20,292 nucleotides of DNA from Cudoniella acicularis. Taxonomy: Eukaryota; Ascomycota; Leotiomycetes; Helotiales; Helotiaceae. Location of the stretch: the NCBI GenBank assembly GCA_013054445.1, contig JAAMPI010001073.1:1-20292 (forward strand). Direction: 5' to 3'. The notes below the pieces were generated by a model. That model searched no databases. It had not been told where the DNA came from and saw only the letters and a list, made by a program, of their open reading frames with translations. The position numbers were made by a program, and so were the translations under genes. Below, piece after piece: positions 10,066-20,034 of this stretch (position 1 is its first letter; each line of letters opens with the position of its first letter).

Positions 10066-10306
10066 CACGTGGCGGGGTCACGTGGTGGAGTCCCGGATCT
10101 GGGGAGTCGCCTTGGTAGTAGGGATCTACGGTTCCAGGACTCCGCATGTTAACCACCTATATAGCCATGTAGTTTTCCCATGTTAGAGCGTGTGCTCAAC
10201 TCATATTCTAATATCATCACTTGATTAGGATAACGCTCTACCAGAACCTGCTTGACGCTTCCAGGGCTAAGTAAACCCCGTTCACGTGACCTCGAGATCT
10301 CACGTG
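10066..10306. promoter_or_regulatory. Four CACGTG palindromes in LTR B
   Basis: CACGTG occurs at 10066-10071, 10079-10084, 10283-10288 and 10301-10306. The 3' LTR keeps three (16335-16340, 16540-16545, 16558-16563) and LTR A has one (6217-6222). CACGTG is the E-box bound by bHLH factors such as Cbf1 or Pho4 in yeast. A regulatory role here is inference from recurrence. Confidence 0.4.
10158..10164 (+). promoter_or_regulatory. TATA box of LTR B
   Basis: TATATAG, preceded by CACC, is identical in the 3' LTR (16415-16421). It lies 34 bases upstream of GTGCTCAA (10192-10199), the motif complementary to the primer site. Confidence 0.6.
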
Positions 10307-10322
10307 ATAACAGAACGTTACA

Positions 10323-10332
10323 CTTTGAGCAC
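10323..10332 (+). other. Probable self-priming primer binding site of element B
   Basis: CTTTGAGCAC follows the LTR directly. Bases 10325-10332 (TTGAGCAC) are the exact reverse complement of GTGCTCAA at 10192-10199, close to the expected RNA 5' end. Element A has the same arrangement with one matching base changed in each arm. No tRNA-type TGG is present. Confidence 0.55.
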
Positions 10333-10367
10333 CTCTTTGCCTTAAAGCATATAAAGCAATCAACGCT

Positions 10368-13300
10368 ATGTCTAACCTCTCTAGCAGCTCCCGAGCCCCG
10401 CGCGGCTTAGCCCGACCTTAGCCAAACCCTAGAACCCCGGGACCCGACACGATCGTCGAGAGTGTGGTTACCCCTCCTCTTAAGGAGGACTCGTCGGATA
10501 ATAACGACCCGGGCGCCCCTATAGAAACAGAGGAAGAAACTAAGGTCCGATTCCTATAAGATATCGGCAGGACCGTCTAACGAGAAATCAAGTAAGGACT
10601 TTACGATAAAGGGAAGAAGCCCGAAATCATGACCGGCATCAACTAGGAATTCACGCTCGAATCGAACGAGGCCTTAAGAATCCTAGTACTAGAAAGGTTT
10701 ATAGGAGCACGCGACAAGCTTATCATGTTCCTGTTATAGGCCTAGATCTACCTCGACTTTAAACGCGATAAGTTTAAAGACGATACTAAGAGATCCTTAT
10801 AGCTTATTACCTACTTGAAGGACGTAGTAGCGAAATAGATCGAGCCGTTCTTAATCGACTTCTATAGAAACCGCTAACATACTAAACTCATAATGCCTAC
10901 TACTATTATGATCTTCTAAGGGCTAAAAGGATTCGAGACCGAGATCACTCGCGTTTTCGGGAACCTCGATAAGGTCCGAGAAGCCTAGCGAGAGATCATA
11001 CGCCTAAAACAAAAAGGGTCGGCAATCTAGTATATAACTACCTTCTAGGGAATCGCTAACAAAACTACCTAGGTAGGCACTACTATCACCACCCGCTTCT
11101 ACGAGGGACTAAAGGACAGGGTCAAAGACGAGATCGCTAGGGGACTAATGCCTACTAACTTACCCGATATAATTAAAACGGCTATTAGGATCGACAACCG
11201 CTTATAGGAAAGAGAGAGAGAGAAGAACACCGGTCGACTCGGATAGGGACGGGTAGCCCCCGGAAGTTTAGCCCGTAATCTACGAGAACTAAACGCTACG
11301 GAACGCCTATAGATATTCGTAGACGAACGAAAACGACTAATAGACGAGAACATGTGTTTCTTCTATAAGAAACTAGGCTATCGAGCTAATACCTACCCTG
11401 ATAAACTAGCCGGAAGAGGACGGGGTATATTTAGGGGTAGAGGACGAGGCCGCGACAAGGGTCGAGGCTAAAGACGAGAAGTAGGCCTTATAGAACGATC
11501 GGTTACGGACCTCTTACGGGAACGCTCCCTCGAGAGGATCTAAGCGATCCTCGCCCGGGTAGAGGATACTAATAGCGAAGTACTACCCTTTATAGACGCC
11601 TTTATCGAAAAAGCGAACCTTCGACACAATAGGGAGGGCGACGGGTCGTCGGACTCCTCTTCTAAGGTAACGGACGAGCCTAAACGGGGGAACTATAAAC
11701 TATAAGATCTTTTACTAGCACTTAAAGAGTATTAGATCTACGTTAGGCTCGAGGGACATTATCGCCGATAGATATTCGTAGATCCGGATCCGGAAAATAA
11801 CGACGACGTCTTATATATAAAAAGATACTTCGTAAAGGTATACTAATCAAGAAAGGAACCTACGATAGGAGAATTATTTTAGATTAACTATCGGGATTTA
11901 CGACGGATATCCTTCTAGTTATATATATACTAGAATAGCCTAAGCGACAATTATACTATCTTCGTCGCCCTCCTACTACTAAACTACTTACCCCGGTTAG
12001 TAGCGACCTTACGCCCCGAACAAGTCTAAGAAATTTAATACTAAAGACTAATATATAGGGTATAACGATAGGAGAACTTCCCTAAACTTATAAAAGAAAG
12101 CCTAAGATTCGACTATCGTTTCTAGGAGGGAGAACTTTAATTAAATATACTATACCGATTCTTAGGATAGACGACGAGGTCCTACGGAATTACGAGGCGA
12201 TAGGAGAATTATATTTAGAGCTACGTTATTAAGGAAACTAGATATAGAACCGATAACGAGGAGGAAGTTCGCCTAAGCTAAGAATAGGCAACCTCCCTTA
12301 TAGGATCTCTTAATAAGCCCGGCTTAGAAAGAGAGCTAGCTACTATAGCTAGTAATAGCGACACGTAATTAAGTATCTAGCTCTAGTACGAAAAGAAACG
12401 AGTAAAGGCCTTAATCGATTCTAGAGCCGAAGACAACTTTATTAATCTAGAACTCGTCTAAAAGTAGGGACTATAGACCGAAACTAAAGATACCCCTTAC
12501 TAGTTAAGACTATTAGGAGGCAAGAACGCTAGAACGGACGGATAGGTCTAAAGACAAACTATTAAGGATATTTTATAGATATTAAGCGGCTATACCGAGT
12601 AGCTATCCTTCGACCTAATACCTACGGGTCGATACGTAATAATCCTAGGGATTCCCTAGATCTAATAACATAACCTAAATATCGATTAGGTAAAAGGATT
12701 AATCACCTTCGAACACTACGAATATAGTAGTGATTGACTCTTAGGCTATCGCGAGGTAGGCGTAACCTCCGGAANAGCGCCTAGACTAGTTAATATAGAC
12801 GGTCCNNTACCGACGGAAATNCCGGTATAGTATAANNNGTTCGCNNGGCTATTCGACGANCNNTAAGACTTTAGAGCTTTACCCGAACACTAACCTTAAG
12901 ACTATAAAATCAACCTAAAAGAAGATAAGATATTACCTTTATAGAAACTTCGAAACTTTAACCTACGAACCTTAAAGACGCTCGAGGAATACGTAGTTAC
13001 GGCCTTTAAAAAAGGCTAGGTCTAAAAGTCAAAATCGCCGTACGTATCGAATATAGTACTAGTATATAAGAAAAGAGATCTTTTAGGAAGACCTTACGTA
13101 GACTATCGCGACCTAAATAGTATTATAATACGAGACGTTTACCTGATACTATCTATATAATATCTCCGCGACAAGCTTATAAGAGCTATTATATTTATAA
13201 AGCTTGATTAGCGGAACTTATTTAACTTAATTAGGATTAAAAGAAGATAGGAGTTCCTTATCACGTTTTTATTATCCTTAAGACTCTAAGAATATACGAT

Positions 13301-15740
13301 AATACTTTTCGGGCTAACTAACGTATCGGTAACGTACTAGCGGTAAAATAACGCGATCCTAGTTAAATATCTTAGATACTTCGTTATCTATTATCTTAAC
13401 GACATCCTCGTTTATTCCGAACGAGAAGAGGACTACGAAAGACACGTCCTTAAAGTCCTAAAAGCCTTAGACAAAGTTGACTTACGACTAAAGCTATCGA
13501 AGTACCGATTCGGAGTCAACTAGGTCCTGTTCTTCGGACACGTGATTCGTCTAAGGGAACTAAGTATCGACCCGGAAAAAAGCGAAGCGGTTAGAAACTA
13601 GGATCCTCCTAAGAGTATAAAGGATATCTAGTTATTCTTAAGATTCGCTAACTTCTATCGAATGTTTATTAAGGACTATAGTAAGCTCGCCGAACCACTA
13701 ATAAACCTTACCCGTAAAAGAGTTATATAGAACTTTAAGGATAACCTAAAATATATATAAGCCTTTACGGATCTTAAAAGACGATTCGAGAGAGAACTTA
13801 TCTTAAAATCGTATCTAGGGGACCGCGAAAGCACGGTCGAATATAACGTATCCGACACGTGTGTCGGTATAGTCTACCTATAAAAATCAGACGACGGAAG
13901 AACCTACCCTATCGCCTACTTCTCGTAGAAGTTGTCTCCCGCCGAGTAGAACTACGATATCTACGAAAAAGAATTACTCGCGATTATTAAAGCCTTCGAT
14001 TATTAAAAGGTTTACCTTTAAGGAGCTCTATTTCCGACCACTATCCTTAGCGACTATACTAATCTTCGAACCTTTACTACCACGAAGGTCTTAGAGAATC
14101 GACGACTCGCGAGATAGGCTAAGAAACTATCGTACTTTAATATCGTGATCAAACACGTCTCTAGAAAAGATAACCTAAAGGCCGACGCCCTAAATAGGAA
14201 ACTAGGATACGAGAGCGACAAGGTCTACTAAGAGATAGTACTACTCAAATAGGAAGATAATCTCCTCGTACTAGCTATAAAGGAGGCAGCTATCGCCGAA
14301 CGAACGGACGATCTATAGGTAGTTAGAATCTAGGAAGCCGGCTTACGACTTATACTAGATAAGATCGACAAACTCGAGATCTATCGAAAAGACGTTAGAA
14401 TCTACCTATTCTTATATAACGAGAATAATAAAATCTTCTTACCGGAAGCTGTCCGAAAAGAATTTATTACGGAGTAACACGCGTTACTAGCCTACGGACA
14501 CTAAGGCGTTAGAAGAACCTACTTCCGACTATTAAGGAACTACTAGTTCCTTAAGATAAAGAAAGAAGTCGAACGGATCGTTACGGAATACTATAAGTGT
14601 CTACGGAATAAATCGTCGAGGCACTTATCGTACGGACGAATATAAACCGGAAGGATACCCGCTAAACCTTAGGAGTCGATATTATAAGACTTTGTTATTA
14701 AACTATTAAAGTCAAAAGACCCTATAATATAGGTTAAGTACGACTCGATCCTAGTGATTATAGATAGACTCACTAAGTACGGTATTTACCTTCCGTACTA
14801 AGAATCAAATATTATAGAAGAACTATCGTATACTTTCCTAATAGCCGTCGTTACGAACTACGGTCTACTAAAAGAAATATATTCTAACCGAGACAAACTC
14901 TTTACGTTAAAGTTTTAGACTACCCTAATAGCGTCCCTAGGAGTTAAGAGGAACCTTAGTATAGCCTTCTATCCCTAGACTAACGGAGGAAACGAACGGA
15001 ACAACTAGGTTATCGAAGCTTACCTACGCTACTACTACGATTAGAAACAAGATAACTAGGTCGCCCTTCTACCGCTAGNNTAGCTAGCTTATTACGGATN
15101 NACAAGNNAAGCTACGGGTATTANCCTATTCTTTACGAACTATAGATTCGAGCCGACGGTATATCGCGAACTAGGGATATCGATAATCGATAATAAACGT
15201 ACTAAGCTATTAGTAATAGAAATGATTTAAGTATACGAAATATTAGTAGAGGAACTAAGGTTTATTACGGACCGAAATACCGACTATTATAATAAACGGC
15301 GTAGCTAGAAGCCTGTCCTAAAAAGGGGGGATAAAGTTTACCTTCTTCGTATAAACATCTTAACTAAAAGACCGAATAGTAAGCTTAATTATAAAAAACT
15401 CGGACTATTCCGTATTAGCGAAGAACGAGGCCCCTTAAACTATAAACTCTCTCTACTAAAAGAGATAAGAGTCTATCCTATGTTCTATATATCCCTTTTT
15501 AAACCCGCGCCTGTTAAGGTACCGGTTGACACGACCCTCGAAGCCTCGACTAATAATAACGGGAGGTTATATAATATCGAGTTAATATTAAGAAAAAAAG
15601 AAAGCTAGAAAGAACTAGAAATAGTTAGTCAAGTAAAAGGACTACCTAGAATCGGACAGTACCTAAGAGCTACGAAAGAACCTTAAGAACTCGACGGTAT
15701 TTTAAGAGTATCTCCGGACGAAAGTATTAGTAATGCCTAG
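10368..15740 (+). pseudogene. Element B gag-pol polyprotein, RIP-degraded
   Basis: A single frame runs from ATG 10368 (MSNLSSSSRAP) to about 15740, broken by many TAG/TAA at expected Gln or Trp codons. Gag (about 10690-11220) is followed by a CCHC knuckle at about 11350-11395 in which the second Cys, the His and the last Cys all read Tyr, as RIP would produce. The protease reads DSRA at 12417-12428 instead of DSGA. Reverse transcriptase reads YLND instead of YLDD (13392-13403), losing a catalytic Asp by G to A. RNase H (about 13840-14190) and integrase (about 14460-15090) follow. The C-terminus (about 15570-15700) has a chromodomain-like spacing (Y.IE.IL, KG.P, KEPEEL) but lacks the expected aromatic cage, so a chromodomain is doubtful. 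Confidence 0.9.
12775..12863. other. Cluster of ambiguous N bases inside element B
   Basis: Isolated N bases occur at 12775, 12806-12807, 12821, 12836-12838, 12845-12846, 12860 and 12862-12863, and again at 15079-15124. In the whole window they occur only inside elements A and B. They point to unresolved positions in multicopy sequence, so long-range linkage through the elements deserves caution. Confidence 0.8.
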
Positions 15741-15790
15741 TCTACGAAGAAAGGGTCGTCGGGTAGGATAGGGACCTATTGCCCCCCTTC

Positions 15791-16147
15791 TTAGGCCTCC
15801 CTGTCCCTCGCGAGCCTTTCGGCTTCCTCTACGGCGTCTAGTTCTTCGAGAAATCGCAAACTACGCCTCGTTATATCGTCCTCCCTCTTCGCTAAGAGTT
15901 TTCGCTAGGCCCTAAGTCAGAGGACCCTTACTATAGCCTCGTCCTCCTACTCCTCTAGCCTCCTTTATTAAGCCTTTACCTGCTCTAGCTCGGCTAGCGA
16001 CGGTACTTCCTCTTTAAGCAGATCGAGTAGTAGGATCTCTACGTCACATTTCTGCCCGGCGCGGGTATACTCGCTATAGCGTTTTGATTTCGCCTTGTCT
16101 ACTATATATTTCCTTTCCTTATTTTGGTAGCGGGTGTAAAGGGACAT
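15791..16147 (-). pseudogene. Antisense ORF of element B, 119 codons, homologous to that of element A
   Basis: The minus-strand ATG at 16145-16147 opens a frame of 119 codons to TAA 15791-15793, with RIP-type stops at codons 60, 61, 67, 77 and 81. The last TAA may itself be a former CAA, with the next stop a few codons on. It begins MSLYTRY and carries RSLRFLEELDAVE at codons 95-107. Residues shared with element A at the same positions include M1, S2, Y4, Y7, K13, Y14, R23, S25, Y27, R29, A30, D35, I38, D42, L43, R88 and E89. The second half is charged and probably helical. It ends tail to tail with gag-pol. The function is unknown; it is not a known gag, pol or env domain. Confidence 0.72.
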
Positions 16148-16297
16148 TTCGGATCTAGTTGATTCAATCTGGCGGCCTAGTTGTTAGCGGTATTTGATTT
16201 TAGAGCGTTTGGGTCCTATCTTTAGGATCTAAAGAGGTAACGAGGATGCCACGCCGTCGGAATTAGACTAAGCGCACGGGACTGCGCTAGGACGGAT

Positions 16298-16306
16298 AGG
16301 GGATAA
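16298..16306 (+). other. Polypurine tract of element B
   Basis: AGGGGATAA lies directly before the 3' LTR start, which reads TATTACGACC (RIP-changed from TGTCACGACC). It parallels AGGGGATAG in element A. Confidence 0.7.
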
Positions 16307-16579
16307 TATTACGACCTAGGATCACGAGGCAGTTCACGTGATCAGTTTATCAGTTCAGTCGTTTAGCCTTTAGGGCCTAAACCGGTGAACTACTAAACTA
16401 CGACCACCACCACCTATATAGCCATATAGTTTTCCTTTGTTAGAGCATGTGCTTAACTCATATTCTAATATCATCACTTGATTAGGATAACGCTCTACCA
16501 GAACCTGCTTGACGCTTCCAAGGCTAAGTAAACCCCGTTCACGTGACATCGAGATCTCACGTGATAACAGAACGTTATA
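16307..16579 (+). repeat. 3' LTR of element B (273 bp)
   Basis: It starts TATTACGACC and ends AACGTTATA, both ends altered by RIP-type changes. The TATA-to-end part (16415-16579) is nearly identical to the 5' LTR. The first 108 bases align only at the extreme end and at a CACGTG placed 28 bases from the start in both. Confidence 0.85.
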
Positions 16580-18019
16580 CCACGCTTAGAAACATCTACA
16601 TTCAGAAACAGTCGTTGGTTCAAAAGGGGCTAGACTCTTCAAGAATTGTTAGCACCCCATACCGTCATCTTTTACGACTCGAAATGGTCACTCATCGCCG
16701 ACAAAGCAACTCTGGCCGATATCATCGATACCATTACGGGGATAGATACGGTTTTTCTTAGACATTCCCGCCCAGGCATGATTCGCTCACTGCTAGCTGG
16801 AGCAAGCATCGCCGAGCGAATGAGTTGGGCCGCCAACAGACACACTACTCGGGTCGAAGACATTGCGTACTGCTTACTGGGAGTTTTTGACATCCACATG
16901 CCCCTTTTATACGGAGAAGGTCGGCGGGCTTTCACTCGACTGCAGGAAGAAATCTTGAAACTGACGGCAGACCAAACGCTTTTCGCGTGGGACTTTCCTC
17001 CTCAGAGTGAGATATCATTGATCGAAGATGCAAGGGAAATGGGGTTTGCCAAAAGTTTTCCTAACAACCAGTCTCCTACTGGTGACATCTATGTTTTTGG
17101 CCTTCTTGCTGCGTCTCCGTCCCATTTTGCGCAATGCGTAAATATTATTCCTCGTGATATAGACTTACCCAAATCTCAATTGGACGTCACAAATCGAGGA
17201 CTGCGCGTTACCCTTCCACTGATTAAAGAAGGCCGGATAACATATGCTTTATTGCAGTGCACGCGCAGAGGGGATATTTTAAAAGTTGTTGGTGTTCCTC
17301 TGCTGCTTCTCCTTGACGGGAGATATGCAAGAGTCAACGCAAAAACGCAACTAGTCGACTCTCATCTATGGCAGTCACGGTCAATTGAAACTGTGTACAT
17401 TACCACGAAGTACATCAGTGCTTGGTCCCATGCCGAGAGTCAACTTTCAAATTATACTTTTATCCTCAGAAATCTTCCGCAAGACTTTTACATTACCGGA
17501 GTTAACGGGTTTGAAAATGCCACTTGGCACCCTGTGACAAACGCCATAGCACTGCCATCGATGCGGTACGGCGAGGAAAGACGTGTCTTGGTGTCGCTGG
17601 CTACGAGGGGACGAGAATTCGCGGTTACGGTCCTCCTCATCCTCCGAAAACATCAAGATCGTATACCCTTCGTGACCACTTTGGACTGGGCAAATTACAG
17701 CTTATGCCCGGTTGACCAAGAGAGCACCACTGAAACCACCACTTATGAGAGGCTTATCAAGAGTGTCCCATTTGGCGACGGACTGTTTTTTGTCAGTATT
17801 GAGCATGAAAGAGTTTTAGAAAAGGATGTCTATTTTGTTGACTTCAAAGTGGCAAGGAAACAAAGTACGGGGATAGTAGAGAACTTGCGTGATCGTATCT
17901 GGCAACTCGAACCTGTTTCACGGGACAGGATTTTCCTTGGGAGCAGCGTGGGGTTTTCTGCTTTCATTGGGGTGGGTCTCGCTTTTGCTTACCGGTATTT
18001 GTTTCCAAGCAAGAGATAA
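16580..18019 (+). pseudogene. HET-domain (heterokaryon incompatibility) protein, N-terminus lost
   Basis: The frame reads straight out of the LTR boundary (PRLETSTFRNSRWFKRG), then a TAG at 16631-16633 where Trp is expected, then TLQELLAP. This is the last conserved block of the HET domain (R.W.LQE). The next 430 or so codons are open, including SWAANRHTTR.EDIAYCLLGVF and MPLLYGEG..AF.RLQEEI, typical of HET-E-1-like proteins. A hydrophobic stretch near the C-terminus (FLGSSVGFSAFIGVGLAFAY) could be a membrane tail anchor. The first half or more of the HET domain, perhaps 100-130 residues, is missing. HET proteins trigger cell death on fusion of unlike strains; this copy should be inactive. 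The body shows almost no RIP. Confidence 0.85.
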
Positions 18020-18548
18020 GTAAGCTATTTTGGTATCTGCTATCTAGACTTCGTCATAATCAGGACTGGAAGGCTAAACGAGGAGGGGTCTCGTCTTGGA
18101 TTTTAAATATTAGGTTGATAAATTTAACTTGTATTATTAAAGTTCGCTCGTTCTTATCCTTGCTATAGTTAGGTGGTCGCAATCTCGAAGTCGCACGAAA
18201 CACTTCAGTAATCTGTCAGACAAAAACATGGTAGGAGAGTTAAAACATTTTTAAGCTAATCCGGCTTGCTGTTTTCTCTTAACTCCCCAACTATTAATGC
18301 TTTTAACAGGAGGTTTATTCAATACATTTCAGGCGTTTAGTGGAACTTCGCGAAACAGACCAAGCCCTTGGGGGGGAATTGCCATGAAGGTGAAATTAAA
18401 AGCGATGATTATTCGGTATTGGTTCGAGATAATTTATCTAAGACCTTTTTTGGGCTTGTGAGAGCGTGATTTCTTTCGAGAATTCTTGCGAGTTCACTCC
18501 CTAACCGTCCCATAATCAACATATGTCGGAATTGCAGTTTGCGCTTTT
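18020..18548. other. Convergent intergenic region
   Basis: It lies between the 3' ends of the HET remnant (plus) and the DUF4419 gene (minus). It is moderately AT-rich. I see no open frame, RNA gene or clear repeat; it probably holds the two 3' UTRs. Confidence 0.5.
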
Positions 18549-20034
18549 TTATTCGACTTCCTCTTCAACTTCACCGAAGGGATACTTTCTCCCATAAATT
18601 TTCTCCCAACGCTTAGCCTCCGCTTTTTTCTCCGCTTTCAATTCCTCTGCAAGTTCCTCTGCACTCTTTGTTTCGTACATCCACCATCCAGAGATGGGAC
18701 TGATGGTATCCAAACCTGTCACCCCATCCTTTTCATGCAAGTCTTTGCCACTGCTTGTGACTTTCATTCCCACAAGGCCAGCTACTAGTACACACCTGGT
18801 AATGTTATCATTGTCGTCGAGTTTTACAGGCACAGAAGCCCAGCCAGGAGGAACTTCGTCACTTTCAATCTTGTGATAACGGACGTCGTCAAGTTGCAGT
18901 ACCGGCGCGTAATCGGAATAGCGGATATAATCCTTCTCCCGCTCCACGCTTGGAATTCTCTCAGGATTGTAAAGGGCTTTGCCATCAGAATTCCAGAAAC
19001 AAAAGGCTGTGATCCATCCCTATTTCTATGTTAGCCTAGGTACAATGCACAACTCGATAGAGACTTACACTCAGGTAGGTTGGTCCCGAGCCTCCACTCG
19101 AATAATGAGCAATCTTTTGCCAAAAGTCTTTCGTATCTTGAGCATCCGGCGCATCGAACGATCTGACAAATCGGCTCAAGACTGGCTTCAAGAGCCCATA
19201 CCACTGCCTCGGCTCTTCACCAAAAGTAACTAGTCGTTCTGCTCTTCGCGCCAATTCCTCCCAGTCGGACTTCTCCCCTAACAACGTTACAGAAGGGAGA
19301 CCGCATTTCAAAACGCAACCGTAAGCGAAATACTTCTGCAATGTAGCCATCATCATGATCGCGGCAACAGCTCGATCCAACTCCGTAGTCGTTGAAAAAG
19401 ATGGCAAAATCCACTCCCTCAAGGTTGGGTCTTTAATAGTTTTTGCAATGAGGTCCGTCATCTTGTAAGAAAATTTACCCCAGTCAACACTAAAGTTTGT
19501 TCTGCCGCCCCCGCCTCCGCTGATTTCGGGGTCTTCTCCCTCGATATCCAATTCCTTCTGCCCTTCATGTGCCACAAACACATCTCGAAGTTCCTCGGCA
19601 TGCGCATTGATGTAAATATTCACTTGAGAAAGGATGCTGAGCCAGACATCCTCGGGTCGGATTTCGAGGTGCTGGTGGTTGCTGTAAGCTGTCACCGCCC
19701 CGTTGACGAAACTGTTGGCGCTGGGGTAAATGTGGGACTCGCCGGTGATCTTGTCAAATGAGCTTTGAAGAATGTGGTTGTCCCTGACTTTCTTGAATTC
19801 TGCGGGACATGCTTGACTCGGGAGACTACTAGCATCACTGGCAAACCAACCACTGTATCTGGCGTCGATTTCGTTGGCTCCGTGAGGTCCGGGGTAGATG
19901 GTGAGTGGGCCAGCTGGTGACATATTGAGTGGGCATTGAAACGTCGATAAAAGCACCTGGCCCAAGACCAGAGCAGAAAAACTCATTTTCAGTTGGTTTA
20001 AGCTGGTGTTGATTTTCTTTGCTCTTGAAAACAT
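18549..20034 (-). CDS. DUF4419 family protein, two exons
   Basis: Exon 1 is 20034-19069 and exon 2 is 19019-18549. The 49-nt intron (19068-19020) has a GTAAGT donor, CTAAC branch site and TAG acceptor in phase 0, joining YLS to GWITAFCFW. The protein shows the DUF4419 landmarks: a NSFVNGAVTAYSNHQHLEI block, PEDVWLSILSQ, NAHAEELR, FV.HEGQKEL, LREWILPSFSTTT, CGLPSVTLLGEKSDWEEL, and SFDAPD. The C-terminus is a charged helix (SAEELAEELKAEKKAEAKRWEK) ending in an acidic tail. From M1 it is 478 residues; M17 (19986) and M38 (19923) have better initiation context. M38 places LTIYPGPH near the start, as usual in the family, while M17 would give a hydrophobic signal-like leader. The biochemical function of DUF4419 is unknown. 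The gene appears intact. Confidence 0.87.

Larger units (their letters stand above)
10051..10322 (+). repeat. 5' LTR of element B (272 bp)
   Basis: It begins TGTCACGACC and ends AACGTTACA. From the TATA box onward (10158-10322) it matches the 3' LTR with only about eight differences, mostly C/T or G/A. Upstream, in U3, the two LTRs are only loosely alike. This copy shows almost no RIP although the body does. Confidence 0.9.
10051..16579 (+). mobile_element. Element B: Ty3/Gypsy LTR retrotransposon, complete in outline, RIP-inactivated
   Basis: It runs from LTR (10051-10322) to LTR (16307-16579) with a gag-pol body of about 5.4 kb, an antisense ORF and a polypurine tract. It shares this architecture with element A but differs throughout in sequence, so it is a related family rather than another copy. 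The 5' flank is a Tc1-type transposase and the 3' flank a HET gene. The five bases outside the LTRs (CACCG left, CCACG right) do not match, so no target-site duplication is seen. N bases lie at 12775-12863 and 15079-15124. Confidence 0.93.

Noticed and set aside
16543..16761. A 72-codon ORF crossing the 3' LTR and the HET remnant.
   Set aside because: It is a different frame from the HET coding sequence and has no motif of its own.
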